A stretch of 64,000 bases of DNA from Hoplostethus atlanticus (GCA_034670405.1 JAXDDX010000061.1:62001-126000), one strand, 5' to 3'. Positions 1-24,800 are shown, counted from the first letter of the stretch. Notes: generated by a model not told the origin, from the sequence alone. Numbers and translations: made by a program.

Positions 1-1170
1 TGTACAATGGGTACAACTATAATTGTCAGTCCCATATGCAGATGACTCACTTATAAATATCGCCCACTTTCTCCTCTTCCAGATCAAACTGAGCTGCCAT
101 TCAAATGAACATTCAAACTGACAGTATATGGCACTGTAGAGTGATATTGTATAGCAATGTATTTTAAAGTCCCATCTCCACTGATAAACATTAACATTCA
201 CTGTTTATAAAATGGAAAGAAATGACAAAATTATTTGTTGATGATATCACTTTATTTGTCACACTATTCCACATCTAACCACCATATATAAAACCACATT
301 TTAACACTCATGTGTTGGTGCCCATGAGCAGACAACTGGCTGGTTTAGACAGCACTTTATGACACTACATATCAATGTTCTGCCGAAACCATGTATCTTC
401 AAGTCTGATGGTATTTAATTATGTCTGTCTGTCTGGTAGCCATTACACAGCAAGCTCATATAAGGACAAATAAGCTCATATAAGCCTCCCCCGGTGTGCG
501 TGATAGCCAGTTTAGTCACATTTGACTCTGTTCTTCATTCCACAGATATATTTCACCATTTGCATTCTGAAGTTAATTAAATCTAATATTTGCGTGGGGT
601 CACAAAAAAAATAGTTGACTAAAAATGACAGCTGGATATAACTGACATTAAATTGAAATAAAAGTATGGTCATGTTTTCTTTTGTCTTAAGGAATCACCG
701 GCTGCAAAATAAATCAAGTTGCCTGCAAAATAAATCCAAGTTAACACTGGCAGCAACATGGCAGCAGTAAAAAATGATAATCAGCAAACAACAGAATTTC
801 AGTGGATAGGATGGAAATTCCCAAATCATTTCTAAGTTACATTTGTAAATTGTTTTTGGACTAATCCCCACTAATTGAGACGCTGTGGATTCGACCTATT
901 TAGAAAAATGATTATTTGCTGTCACTTCACATCACAAATCAAAAAAGTAAAATACAACACTGTCTCCTAAACAGCAGCAGACGAGCACTCCATCCAGAGA
1001 AAGCTGGATTTGCCAAGCTAGACTCGTCATTTTAACTTTTCCTCATTCACTTCCCCTTGGTACTTCTTCTCAGGAGAATCACCACTATCATCATTATTGA
1101 CGTTCCGTTACTGTAGTAACTTAAGTGAACTTTCTGAGTAAACAACCATGAAGACTTAAGGAGCGCATCT

Positions 1171-1188
1171 TTCCCAGAATGCATTGTG
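1171..1188 (+). promoter_or_regulatory. ZNF143/Staf-like motif (weak candidate)
   Basis: The sequence TTCCCAGAATGCATTGTG resembles the vertebrate ZNF143 (Staf) binding consensus, whose core is TTCCCAGAATGC. Such sites usually lie in promoters and at chromatin loop anchors. No transcript start or exon is recognisable beside it, so this is a motif match only. Confidence 0.2.
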
Positions 1189-1327
1189 ATCGCTCATAAT
1201 TTCCTGTGCAAATCCCACAATGGTAGAACGAGTGATTTAGAAGTGTAAGTAAACAAACAATGTTCAGAGAATTTAAACTTATTCATGAAAGCAACTCCTC
1301 TGCAAAATTGTATTATTCATTGCTTTG

Positions 1328-1357
1328 TATTCTTATTCTTATTCTTATTCTTATTCT

Positions 1358-1398
<41 letters not shown>
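1328..1398. repeat. Composite microsatellite (ATTCTT)n + (AAT)n
   Basis: About five copies of an ATTCTT hexamer pass directly into about twelve copies of AAT. Frames that appear open across it encode only polar or isoleucine homopolymers and are not genes. Confidence 0.9.
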
Positions 1399-2171
1399 GA
1401 GGAGTGCACAGTTTACTGGTGTCATATTACATCATTTCTGGGTATTGAAGTCCTCCAAATTTAAACATTTACCTTTCACTGCAACGTGCAAAATTTCCTT
1501 GTGTAGCTTTGAGATGGCTGCTAGAATGTTTGATAATGGAAATGAGCATTAGTTTGGTTGTGTTGCATATTCCACCTCTGAGTCTGGTGAACTGTCCACA
1601 CATGAAACTGGTTTCTGCTGGTTTCTAATAACATTATAAAAAACTGAAGAAAGATAACTATCTGTTCAAGTTTTGTGAGACAAGCTCTTTGCCTTCAGTA
1701 CAACAGTTAGAATAATTTACATGGGCTCAGTCATAAAACCGATTACCAGGAGAAAAAAGTTACAATTTTACACAACTCACACCCTTAACCCATAAATATA
1801 AATGAGGAGGTTAGAACTCAGTCGAGTACCAGGGAAAACAAAACAATAAAACTTCCTGACAGGAAGACACCATGCCCTGCACTCAAAGAGAAATAGATAC
1901 CCATGTACAATGGACAGCATGAGTTCACTCAATTAAAATTAAATTACAATTAAAAATAAGGTTAAAATGCATCCTTTTGAGAAGAATGGGACAGGGCTTA
2001 TGAGTTTCAAAGCTCTCAATAAGACAACAAAAAGGTTGTCTCAGCTCTGGATCACCCTGGTTGGGTGGAGACAAGGCAAGCAGTGGGTCAAACCTGAGGA
2101 AAATGTTGCCAGTGCAGGGCTGGGCTCCATTCACCTCCTATTCATTCACTTGAAAATGTAAATACAAACAC

Positions 2172-2542
2172 ACTTTTATTTGCAAAAATCATCAAGCATT
2201 CATTCTCAGTTACTCCTCAAAAGAGTTTTGAAGCCCTGCCCCAAACCTTAAACCAACCTAAAAAAAAGCAGTCTTTTCCACAACAGTGATAAAAAACAGT
2301 CATAGTGCCCACCACACTTTACAAAGATGAGCCGTAATAGGCTGTAAAAAACAAACAATAAAAATAATAGAAAAAATTGTGATTCACTAGAACTGCTTCA
2401 AGTATGACCCATCTAGATCACAAGACTCCTCGGTTGAGATTTTTACTGTGTGTGTGTGTGTCTACAACATATCCAGTCGGATGCATCATCCAACATAATG
2501 TATGTCATTGTGTATGTCTGTGTGCGAGCTTGAGTCAGGTGA
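2172..2542 (-). other. chrna1: Probable chrna1 3' UTR with poly(A) signal
   Basis: This follows the chrna1 stop codon in gene orientation. A canonical AATAAA on the minus strand (TTTATT at 2175-2180) would give a 3' UTR of roughly 370-390 nt. The region includes a short GT tract at 2447-2461. No cDNA is available, so the cleavage site is inferred. Confidence 0.4.
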
Positions 2543-13804
<11,262 letters not shown>

Positions 13805-14130
13805 ATCTCCAGCAGATGATTGAAAACCACCCCGGAAAACTACAGCATCCGTTTGATAGCGTGTCAATTAGTTAGCAGGTTTCCAAGCTAACTTATCAAC
13901 TGAATTTACACACACACACACACACATGGACATATGAACCACACTCTTGCAGTAACTGTGGAGTTGTGAGTGGTAGGTTGGTGGATCGGCCAGTAAGTGA
14001 ACTGGGGCACTCTGGTTTCTCTTGGCAAACTCCATTCCACCCCCACCCCGCAAACCTCTCAGCACACTGCCTGGCATGGGGGACAGCTGGGATGGAGGGG
14101 GTGGGTGGCGGGGGGTTGGGGGGAGGCCCT
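13805..14130 (-). promoter_or_regulatory. chrna1: Probable chrna1 proximal promoter with E-boxes
   Basis: Upstream of the chrna1 ATG lie E-box motifs at 13813-13818 (CAGATG), 13897-13902 (CAACTG) and 14084-14089 (CAGCTG). Muscle alpha-1 promoters in birds and mammals are driven by MyoD-family factors through E-boxes, so the cluster fits muscle expression. I see no TATA box. The transcription start is unknown, and a CA tract sits at 13908-13925. Confidence 0.4.
14094..14128 (+). other. G-rich tract with G-quadruplex potential near the chrna1 promoter
   Basis: Four or more runs of three to six G separated by one to three bases occur on the plus strand, which is the non-template side relative to an upstream plus transcript and the C-rich side for chrna1. 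This is a composition-based call only. Confidence 0.45.
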
Positions 14131-14407
14131 GGGTCCCAGGGTGAGAGAATAAACCATGGAAGAGCAGCTTGAGAAGGAGGCAGATATACACAAATAATCA
14201 GTGTCATCATCTCTTATGCCTACGATGTGTTTTCTTACGGGAATCACTCCACTATAGCGTCTTCTATGAGTGAGACAGAGAGACAGAGAGACAGACAGGA
14301 CAGCAGACAGGAGGAGAGAGAGACAGAGACAGAGGGGTAGACAGGGGGACAGCTGAGAACTGTCAATGATGGAATGTGAGGTATGTTAACATGTGCTGCT
14401 ATCCTGC

Positions 14408-14454
<47 letters not shown>

Positions 14455-15304
14455 CACAGAGAGAGCGAGAGACGAACTGCACAACTGACCAGTGATTCAT
14501 CTTACAAAGATAGCATGACTATAGCTGTGCAACCAACACCTTTCTTGAGTAAAAAGACTTTAAGGAAAAATCTTTAAGCACCAATTTACTCATACTTACT
14601 CGTCTCGGTGGAAGTGTGGAATAAAGATCTGTCTCTTTGTGTCACAGGTCTGATGCTGATCTCGTGATCGGGGCAAAAATCAGTGTCTGTGTGGTATCTC
14701 CCAGTTCAGATAGACACGAGGAGATCACATTTACCACAAAGAAAGAAATCAAGTCTACCATTTCTATGTCCCTTTTATATGTCAGATCTTGTTTCATCCA
14801 CTGTGGCACAATGAGTGAGTCTACTTTGAACTCATTCTGTTCAAAATAGAAATAGAAACTGCATCGGATTTGTTTTCATTGTCATTTTCATAATATAATA
14901 GGTGGGACAAACTTCTCCAAAAGCTCCAAACTTCTCATACCAAAAGCTCCACGATACTTTAATTTTGAAGAGAAAACGTCTTCTCAATTGTGTTAAACTG
15001 AAAATTTGAAGTTGAACCCTGCCACTTCTGTTCATGTGTCATTTATTTTTCTTCAAACTGAATACAGCCCTTGTACAGGACCTCGGCACAGAGGACGTAA
15101 TGTTGCTGTTCATCCACAAGATGGCAGGAAGCAGCTGCGTAACCAGAGAGCAGAGCGCATCATAGCAGTTACAAATATTACGATATTCTGGGTCTACAGG
15201 TTTTTGACTGATCAATAGCGTGGAACCACTTGGAACCAGCCTCCATGAAATCTCTAGGATAACAATGAACACTTCAGTGGGAGCATTACCTGTGTATGCT
15301 AGTT
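14131..15304. other. Upstream intergenic sequence with a CA microsatellite
   Basis: It contains GA-rich sequence at 14274-14335 and a CA tract at 14409-14453. No exon was recognised. Confidence 0.5.
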
Positions 15305-15462
15305 GCATTCAAGACAACTGGGAGCTTTTCTGACCTCCAAGAAGGGTTGTCACTAGAGCCTGAACTGGAAAATATCTCTCAAGTCGTGTTTGCCTCCTTG
15401 CATGACGTTCAGCTTCCCTTCGCTCAGGTGGGAAACCTTCAGTTCCCAGTTGTCATGAATGT
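15305..15462. mobile_element. Short MITE (about 158 bp)
   Basis: The left end CATTCAAGACAACTGGGA is mirrored at the right end (reverse complement CATTCATGACAACTGGGA). This GACAACTGGGAA terminal motif is very common in teleost non-autonomous DNA transposons. No target duplication was assigned. Confidence 0.55.
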
Positions 15463-18400
15463 TTCATGAAGAGGGCAGCCATTGTGAGCCTTGAGAAGGA
15501 TTGAACACCAGTCTACTGTAGTTCAACCTCTGAACTGATATGGGATTTGGAAGGCCAATACCACTGCTCATATTTTTGTATTGAAGCTGCTGATAGCTGA
15601 TATTAATCTTTTTAAACGTGACCATTTTCATGCAAAATAAATGACAAGGATCCAGATTTTCCCCCAGAATTATTTTCATGTGACACTAAAATTGAAACCC
15701 AGACTTGGTTGGCAGCTCTTTAAGGCAGTTTGACCCACCACACCTACTCAATAGTAAAGGGAAGGGAACTGGGATACATTAGGCCTTTAAATGAAGAATT
15801 CATTTACAAAAGCATTATTGAACGATGAAATTAATGAATAAAAAAGAAAATCCATTGCAGGTTTTACAGACTACGCTGACTGGCCGATATCAGAGATTTA
15901 ATAAAAGGCCAATGCTAACCCTGCTGAAGAGTATCAATGGTTTGTAGCTGGTGCTCAACATTGACATATGAAGTTGGCAAATGTGTCTCAAACATCATAA
16001 ATATCAATCAAAAATATCATTAAAGGGACATAGCTGAACCCATTGTGTACCAACCCGTTACTTCTGGTATTAACTCTCTTTCTTTATAGGGCGATGAGTC
16101 TAGTTTCCCAACAACTCCAACAGACATGATGCTAGCACTCAGCGACACAGCGATTGTTGCAGGTAACCTTTCTGCTCCAGATGTGTTGAGCTTCCTTTTT
16201 GTTGTGTTTTCATGACATTAGAATAACAGCAGATACAATACAATAAATTTCCATTTGTCTAGTCATCTTTTTATTATGCCTCTAGCCTTTTCCAGCTCTT
16301 AACATTGTATTGTTGTCCGTTGTTCTTTATTAGGCTAGAGTTGTGAGTAAGGGATTCACATATTATTGGATACTGGCTATTTCAGTTGTGTGTTACTGAA
16401 AGTCATTCTGCAAAAAGTTGAACAAACTGAATGTCAACCAGTTGTAGTTTGAGCCCTCAGACTACAACGGTTGTAGTGTTGCTACCCCCCACTAGAGGGC
16501 ACTGTAAGACTGAGGGATCACAGTACAGAGCGCTGGGCTTGCAGACGTAGTAGCCTGCACCACAGTATATGAGTATAATCTGTCTGCCTGCCTGCATGTT
16601 GGCCACAATCAGGTTTCTGTCTCTGGGTGTCTTTCCTTCTGTCTGTCTGTGTATCTAGCTATCTTTCTGCCTGCCTGTCTGCCTGTCAGTGAGTCCGCCT
16701 AGCTCTCTGCCTGTCTCACTCCCTGTCCCTGTCTGCCGTCCTGTCTCTCGGCCTCCCTGTTAGGAGACACATTCTGACCTCCATTTCTCCTCCTTGCTCA
16801 CTTATACATGGGATTCAAATCGTGGCTCTGCATTTTGAATGGAACATGAAAGAGCACTTTAGGATGAGTGATGAAAGCCTCGTATCTCCCAGTTTACTGT
16901 CATGCAGAAATCTCATTTTTTTCAATTTATTTTGCCCATTTTGGACAAAAATCATTACCTGAATTTCATCAGTCAACATCTTTACAATATACTGTGGATG
17001 TTCCAGTCTATAACCAAGGACTTACCAACCATCCAGAGGAAGATATCATCTGTTTCATTCTGTTGTATCAGTCATTTTGTCAGAGTAGCTGCATCTCAGT
17101 TTAGATTGAAACTCTTCATTTCTCCGTTCATGAACACGTTATTTAGTTTTTGATAGGAGGTTTCTGCAGGACACTAACAATAAGCCATAGACAAGAGCTT
17201 GAGCACTGTTAAAGAAGATTGGATTTTTATCTCATTGAGCCCATTGAGTTGTTAACCATCTTTATCCGATTTTGAAGCCGATGGAATATTTGAAGGTTTG
17301 TGATTTAGGAGTTTCAGCTTATTATACTGTTGCAGTCAATCTAAGTTGCTCTGGATGTGCCAGCTAAAAGTCTAAAATAAAAATTGTAATCTCTCTGTGC
17401 TCCTCTGTATCTGGAATTAGCACGAATCCTGAGCATTGTAATGTTATACAGATAGAGCTTAATACGTACAGATCCAGGGGTAAATGCACCCAAGACAGAT
17501 TAGGCAATAGCATAGTGATCTGACTGCCCAAAACAAAACACTTCTAGGGTTAGTCAGAAATGCATTCGGCCACAGTGACACAGAATGTAAAAGTATGTAT
17601 GTTGCATCCATGTACATCAACTACAAATGCTAATATTCCTGCCAGTTGAGTACTCAGTTGTATGTCTTAATTTTTTCTCTTCTCTTTGCTAAACCTTATT
17701 CAGACTTGCAAAAGAACAGCAGTGATGTTGAATGTGTGGCCGGCAGCTTATTGAGCAGCATTGAAATATGGAGTAACCAGCTGTTGCCTGTGGTACTTTA
17801 ATTGGCAAAGACAAAATTCTAAGTTTGGAAAAAAGTGTCACGAGGTTACGCCGATATCACAAGGGATTGATTTGTATTTGCTGTGAGAGGAAATTGTCAG
17901 GTTGGAGAATTCATGTTTACATTTATTGAGGGACAGAGCGATGTGATTCTATGTAGACAGCTGAAATTCATTCTTAATATCACTGGTAGAGAAAATGTGG
18001 ATAAGACAAGGTACATGTAAATCCAAGTTGTGAAGTGTTCCCTGTCTGATCTCCTCATGGCTGCAATCAGGGGGCAACAGTATGGATTGATTTTACTCTT
18101 TGGAAAGCCATTTTTGGGTGTAGGGCTACGCTTTTGCAGTGTGCTGTACTGACACACAACTTTCAGCAGCCTTGGTCATCAGAAATCTGAATCTGGGCTG
18201 CAAAAAGTTAAAACAACAAACATTTTTTCCCTTGTTGTGTAAATGCAGACAAAGTGAAGTTGAAGGCTACACGGGTCTTCAGCAACAAGTATTTACAGAG
18301 CAGAATTTGGCAGCATAAACCTGCTCTAATCTAAACTGACATTTATCCTTTAGAAATACAGCTAACTGTCAAAGGAAAGGAAAGACCAAAGTAAATGAAG

Positions 18401-19107
18401 GATTTCGGTAGGACTGCAACCAAAATTCCTTCTTGAATGTTATACAGCCGAACAAACTAGCATAGTTTAACAAAAACTGCAGTATCTCCATGCAGACTAG
18501 TTACCAGACTAGTCCTTGTACTTTCTGACAGCTGAAAATAGAGTTACGTTTTCTAAACAATTCCTCTTCGTGATGGGTCCAACGTGCAGCAATAGTTCAA
18601 GTACTAATAAAAAAGTACTGTACAAGCAAGTGGACTTGTACAGTAAAAGGCGATGTGTTTTACCTGTAGCACTGTTGGATGGGGGTATCATGCATATATC
18701 AGTGATAAATTGGGTCTTAATTCAATACTTTTTTTGCAGGTACAGTTAAATTACAATTTGATTTACTCAAAAACATTCAAAACACTTATTGAAGACTCTG
18801 GATACTTGAAACACTGGAGGGAGAGGTGGATGTAACATTTCATCTGCACAAGATACTTTCAGATTAGAAGATGAGCAGAAATCCACAGCTGGATAAAAGA
18901 TGTCTGGTGAGGTGCTTACATACCGATGCTTGGAATCTGAAAAAAACATACAGAAATATGTTTAACACGTGTACATGTGTTGAATAAAAAAATCTTTACA
19001 GTGGGAAGCGCTTTAAGATGATTTAGATAGATGCATATGGGACCTATAGACCTGGTATTGAAGGAATGATTGTCTGGTGAATATGGAAAGTTAGCAGAGA
19101 CAGAGAT

Positions 19108-19151
<44 letters not shown>

Positions 19152-19539
19152 CCTGGGGTGAGAGAATAAACCAAAGCACAGCATGCATTTTTTTAGAATT
19201 AAATCTAGTTGTACCTTTGTTGTGGTGAGACACAGTCAGGAGAGTTGAAAGTGTCCTTACCCTGTACAAAAATCAATTTCACTTTCACATGGGCTTTATG
19301 CAACAAGGGACGTTCTGTAATACCAGCGCTGCCTAAAAAGGGTATTTATTTACCATTTGTAACAATAACTAAATAGTTGTATGTCTTCATGTGTATTGGG
19401 TGAGTACGATATAGTGCAATACATGAAGCCTGGAAATAGTGATTTTTTGTGTGATACCCTACTCATCCCCGAAGGAGAAATTAGTCTTTGTGTTTGCTCC
19501 CCTCCACAAAGAGGTCAAATCCTATGAAATTGGTAGGAA
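15463..19539. other. Gene-free stretch
   Basis: The sequence is mostly unique and AT-rich. A SINE 3' tail (GTTGCTCTGGATGTGCCAGC, then TAAAAG) is visible at 17336-17382 and a GA tract at 19101-19144. One exon-like segment at 16090-16162 is described separately. No recognisable protein. Confidence 0.5.
16090..16162 (+). other. Exon-like segment (weak)
   Basis: A pyrimidine-rich TTTATAG acceptor and a GCAG|GTAACC donor bound 73 bp with a single open frame (24 codons). The peptide is unrecognised and no neighbouring exon is identified, so this may be chance. Confidence 0.15.
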
Positions 19540-19625
19540 TGCAAGGGATTCAGTGTCTTGCTCAAGGACACTTCAGCAGGGTGGATTCTTGCTGTCATGG
19601 TGGATTGAGCCCCTAGGGCGGCAAA
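19540..19625 (+). mobile_element. Interspersed repeat fragment
   Basis: It contains TCTTGCTCAAGGACACTTC followed by a GATTGAGCCCC motif. This is the same module as in the longer repeat at 39622-39900 and is widespread in teleosts. Confidence 0.45.
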
Positions 19626-20814
19626 ATGAGCAGCAAGGCCAGGGTGGAGGGGGGCGGGCAAGCAAAAAGAGGAGCAAAAACAGATCCGGGGTGCATTTAC
19701 ACCTGAATTTGTCTGCAGTTAAGCTCCATCTGGATACTATATTAATGTTAACGTTAATATAAAGGGTTTTGGTTGGGTTGCCCCTTTAATACCACCCTGC
19801 TATTGATGTTAGCTTTGTATGTTTGCAGTTTGTATTCCAGGTGAGACTGTGAACAAAGTGGACTGGTTAGTAACATGCGGTCAATAACTCAACCTTCTGA
19901 CTTCCCAGCATGGAGTATTGACTACTGCACAGTATGAAAAGTGGAGAGAGGAGTGAGTGAGGGAGGGAGGGAGGGAGAAGGAGAAAGAGCGAGTATAGAG
20001 GGAGAGACAGAGGTTTAATTTGTTTCCATTTGAGTGCATCATCTTCGTTCTCTGGTGATGATTTTCTGATGTAGCAATAAGTCCTTCTGCCTGGGAATGA
20101 GGCGATTTAAAACACAACAGCCTCCTCCAACAGCTCCCAGTGTGGGAGACAATTACTCAGTTTAGGTCCCCACGTGTTGAGAGCGCTAGTATATTTTAAT
20201 GGGCTTGGATTCCAAGTTGAGAGACTAAATTTACACTCTTTTAATGTGGCTGGGTCCCAGGATGCAAGACCACATGACCATAGTTAAGAGTATGTTTAAG
20301 AGTGCAACCACACCGGCAGTTTGTTTTCGTTGGTCTGAACCATCGTGGAAAAGTTTGCTTTGATGCATTTTTGTGTTTGGTTTGTTGAGGTTCACATTGC
20401 GAGCCGGGGCTTCCAGTCGCTGCAACTTTAGCGAAGCGTGATGGAATTTATTGTATTTCTACTTGGTTCAGATTGTGTTCTCATGCCTAACAAACTGCAC
20501 CGCAGCTCACTTGCAGGAGGACCGAGACACATTTTCAGGCGTCTCTGTGGTTATTTGGCACCAACCAAGTTTGAGTTTGAACAAACCGCTTCAAACACAC
20601 TTACACATGACAAGAGTACTAGTATGTTTTAATGAGTCTGTTCCCACTGTGACAAAGTACATTTACTCAGTGACTCCATACATGACAAGACTACTACTAA
20701 GAGTTTTAATATGCCTGGGTCAGAGGATGAGGTTAAAAACAGACATTCCTGTGTCACTGTTTTCATCTTGCTTCATCACGTTTTATTTTCAATTCAAAAG
20801 AAAGGAGTTCATAC
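19626..20814. other. Gene-free stretch with locally repeated 45-bp motif
   Basis: Several diverged copies of a motif with core TAGTATGTTTTAATGAGCCT and then GGGTCCCA occur at about 20185-20280 and 20618-20730. Similar copies are at 13540-13590. No coding sequence. Confidence 0.45.
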
Positions 20815-20990
20815 AGCGTCCTGGTGGTTCAGTTGATTAAGGTCCATACCATGTAACTGCAACGTCCTGGGTCCGAATCTGGCCTGGGACATTTTTTTGT
20901 TGCATGTCATCCATCTCTCTCTCCCCCATTCCTTGCTGTCTGTCTCCACGTTCAACTGGCTAACAAGGACAAAAATGCCCCAGAAACATA
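20815..20990 (+). mobile_element. tRNA-derived SINE (family B)
   Basis: The A box lies in GTGGTTCAGTTGATTAAGG and the B box in GGTCCGAATCTGG. They are followed by GGGACATTTTTTTGTTGCAT and the CTCCCCCATTCCTTGCTGTC body, a layout common in teleost SINEs. A diverged relative is at 52105. Confidence 0.7.
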
Positions 20991-21049
20991 TAAAAAAGTA
21001 ATCACATTGCCATTGCACATAAGAACTGACACTGTCTCTCTTTCTGACA

Positions 21050-21060
21050 CACACAAATGT

Positions 21061-21091
<31 letters not shown>

Positions 21092-21259
21092 CACACACAC
21101 TATAATGCAGAAAATACACACACACACTAGGTCTCTCACACAAGGGTCAGTGTGTGGCCTGTGTATAATGGGGTCCCGACCCCTCCAACCACTGTGGAGA
21201 ACTCATCACTGGCCTCTGAGCTAAATACACCTGACAACACTGGTAGCCACACACATGTG

Positions 21260-21305
<46 letters not shown>

Positions 21306-21462
21306 ACTTGACAGCTGCGGTAATCACATACACAAATGCATGCACATTCACACACACATAAATGTGCACATATTATAGACACAAGAACACAGATGGACAG
21401 ACACACCTAAGGACATACACAGACAGATGGTTAGGAATGGATGCATGGTTTCACACACGCGT

Positions 21463-21506
<44 letters not shown>
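21050..21506. repeat. Cluster of three (CA)n microsatellites
   Basis: CA tracts at 21050-21088, 21264-21302 and 21466-21506 lie within 460 bp. No gene is present. Confidence 0.88.
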
Positions 21507-21508
<2 letters not shown>

Positions 21509-21689
21509 ACACAGCATGGTCCATATATCACCAGTAGTCTGGGGACAGAGCTACGTTAGAAGAGAAACTGAGCTCCAATTCAATTCCACTCTAAGGGATT
21601 TTTAAGAAGGGATGGACAGTAAATGAACAGAAACCAATGTTGCATTAACTGAGACGGCCAGCCAACTTTTCATACAGTATGCATCATCA

Positions 21690-21830
21690 TCAGTGACGGC
21701 TACCATAATTGTCACCGACTTATGAACAAATTTCCATGAAATGTGGTGGACGGGACAGGCATTTTGCCAAGGAACAACTGATTAGATTTAGTTGGTGATC
21801 CATATCTGGGATTGCCACAATAAGATGATT
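21690..21830 (+). mobile_element. Interspersed repeat fragment (unclassified)
   Basis: The phrases CATGAAATGTGGTGGACGGG and GCCAAGGAACAACTGATTAGA match a dispersed teleost repeat that I recognise by sequence feel, but I cannot assign the family. Confidence 0.3.
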
Positions 21831-24800
21831 TGTAGCCATAACTAGGAAACTAGCAGAGATAGAGACTTAATTCCAAAATATCTTCTTAAGGTGGGAACCA
21901 GAGAACTAAAACTCTGTGTAACCTCATCATCAGAGGGCCGCTGAACAAAATCCTGCTTAGGGCCACCAAAAGTCCAGGACCGGCCCTGGGTAACGGTCCC
22001 CGCAGTACAAGACGATGGCTGCAGACTAACGGACACATGGGCTGTTTGTAGTGGTGGGGGTTCCCTAAAGCAACACTTTCAGACTTTGACCGTAGATATT
22101 AAATGACACACTAGCTGCTCACTCTAAAAGAACTACAATGACAGATACTCTGAACTCAAATAATCCTGTTGTTTTTTAATTTTTTATTTCATCTCACTTT
22201 CCTTTTCCCTTCCTTCAATTTAGCAAAGCATGGATGGAGGAAATTGTTCTCCTCTCTCTCCGTCTTTATTTCCCTTTCCCTCTATAGTCTTGCTCTTCGT
22301 ACTGTATATATCTACATCTCTCCATGTTTTCCTCTCTATGTACATTACTCTCTCTTTCTGCCTCCCCCTTTGTCTCTCTCCGACCTTGATGTGACCTTTG
22401 TTTTGGCAGAGATATTAACACCATGTCAAGGGAGAGATAGGAGGCAGAGAGGACAAGAAGAGAGACATACTCATGCCACATATGAGCCACTATATCCTCC
22501 AATCAGTTAAATAGCAGCAGCACTCGCTCCTACGTTATAAAGCCCTTCAGTGCCGAGAGCTGAGGAATGAGAAAGGTCCCCTCTGCCATCTGGTGCAGGA
22601 CTCACTAAAGCCCAACCAAACTCTAACCAAACACATTTGAAGTGTTTTGTTTATCCATTTTGGGAAGATTTTGTCATAATCAATATTTGAAAAGACCCAT
22701 AATATGCTTTACTTTCCTAAGAAGTAGGCATCAATTATCAATGATTACTTTTGAATGGTTTTGAAATACCAAAGTAAATTGGATTATTTTTTAAAAGTTT
22801 TTTTTCCAAGAATGTTTTAATTTGTATTTTTCATTGGCAAAACTATACAGCAAAAACAACATAATATGACAGTTACTATTATTTTATTATGGTATTGATG
22901 GGGTCTGTACTGCTAGCTAGGTAAGTGCCCATCAGACACACACACACACACACCCTTTCCCGAACCAGGGACCTTATCTAATCAGGGCTAACCCACCCGA
23001 CCCGACCCCTTACCCTAAACAGGGTTCATATCTATCACAAATCTCTTGCCACTACTGGGTTCGGATGGAAGGAACGGATGCAGAGACGCTGAGAGACCCA
23101 GACGGTCTCACTGGTCAATCAAGAGAAAGAGCCCCACATGCCAGAGAAAACAAACTCAACATATAAATGTTCTTTTCAGTCTTTTCAATAACTTTTCAGT
23201 CTCTTTCAAACTCCTGCCTTTTGAGGCAGAGTGCAGCCTCCGTCTGCCTCCAGTGTGAATCAGTCCAGACCCAGCTTCACTTAGAGAGATTTAAGCACAT
23301 TGTTAATTGATGGAACAAAAGCTGACTAGACTTCTTTTCAATGTCTCATCTCATACAGCCGAAGATCTCTTTGGCTGTGTGTTGCCGAGGTTTAGACCAA
23401 GCAGTAAATATCCAACATAATGCTTTAATCTGCTAAACTTTCACTTAAAACCTGTGTAGCTTAGACTATAAACCATTTAGATGTCTTTCAAATGGCTAAT
23501 CAATGTAGAATTGCTCAATGGGGAGCAAACTCTGCCTAAATAAAATAAGAATAAAATGTTTAATTTGTCAACATTTTCAAAATAAAATGAACATGGCTTG
23601 CCTTATTGATGAACATGGCAATGCAACTTGGTTAGCTCGTTAGCCCGCCAATACACTATCATCTTTTATCTTTCCTAGAAACGTTGTAGGACAACGCAGG
23701 CCAACAGCCATGACATTCGCTCCCATTCTCACGGCCGACACAGGCAAGCCATAGGAACATCTTTCATCTTCTGTAAACAGCTGGAAACTGTAGGGCTAAA
23801 TACTATGTAACCTTGAGGTGTTTGACGCCAGCGTTATGTATGTCTTCACCCCCGCAGTGAGCATAATTTAACTGATTCCCCCGGAGCACATTAGCAATGC
23901 ATGGCGGGTCAGTTCATTTGACCTGAGCTGTCAGACTAGCAGCATGTGGCAAAGGACCAGAGGAAAAACTCATAGAGCGAAGACAACAAACAGCAGACAT
24001 GAGTGATCTTTTTCATCTGTGTGTGTGGAAAAAGAGAAAAGAGAGAAAAGAGAGACAGACTGAAAAGTACAGCAAGGAAATAGACAACGATTCTTAGAAG
24101 AAGAATAACCAACACCAGATCCTCTCATCTCTGTTGCAAAAGAGAAGGAGAGAACGGGAAAGAGAGCAGGGAGAGACCAAAATGACAAGAGGAAAGAGAG
24201 TGGCGGATAAAGAGGGACACAAAACAGAGAGAGGGATCAAAAAGAGACGAATGGACAGAGGCAGCAACAGACAGCCAACAACAGACACTGATTTCATCTG
24301 AGCTTCTAAAGAGAAGGAGAGAGCGCTAGAGAAAACAGAAAGAGAGAGAGAGAGGAAGAGAGACACAAAGGGGGAAGGAGAGAATGACAGAAAACCAGAG
24401 ACAGTATGAAACAGATAAACAAAATACAACAACAGACCCTCTCTTCACAATGGGCAGGAAATGCTATGATAGACAAAATAATAATGCCTATAAAAACTAA
24501 AGCTCAGTAAATGTAGTGTGTTGCCCGCATGTACCCAAAAAAGGATATTTACCCTGTTTTCCTCAAACTTGTATTGAGGCACCCCAGTCTTCATTATTTG
24601 AGTTACGTCAGCAGCACTGTTTGGGCTTCAAAGTAAAAGCACATAATCAAATATCATGTAAAAATCAAATTTTATGTCAATATCCTCGATTTCTTTGCGT
24701 AACATATAAAATCACAATCTGAATTAAAAAGTCAAACTGTCACAAAGAATGAATTGATAACAGATAATAAAATAATTGATCTTTTTCCCTTTCGGAAGCG

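Larger units (their letters stand above)
1..2170. other. Non-coding flank downstream of chrna1
   Basis: I see no coding exon here. The open frames are short, lack recognisable domains and are AT-rich. The only structured sequence is the composite microsatellite at 1328-1398 and a short ZNF143-like motif near 1171. It is probably intergenic sequence beyond the 3' end of chrna1. Confidence 0.6.

Noticed and set aside
13868-14210. Pro-rich minus-strand frames upstream of chrna1
   Set aside because: They arise from the G/C-rich tract and CA repeat of the promoter; no start or splice context connects them to chrna1.
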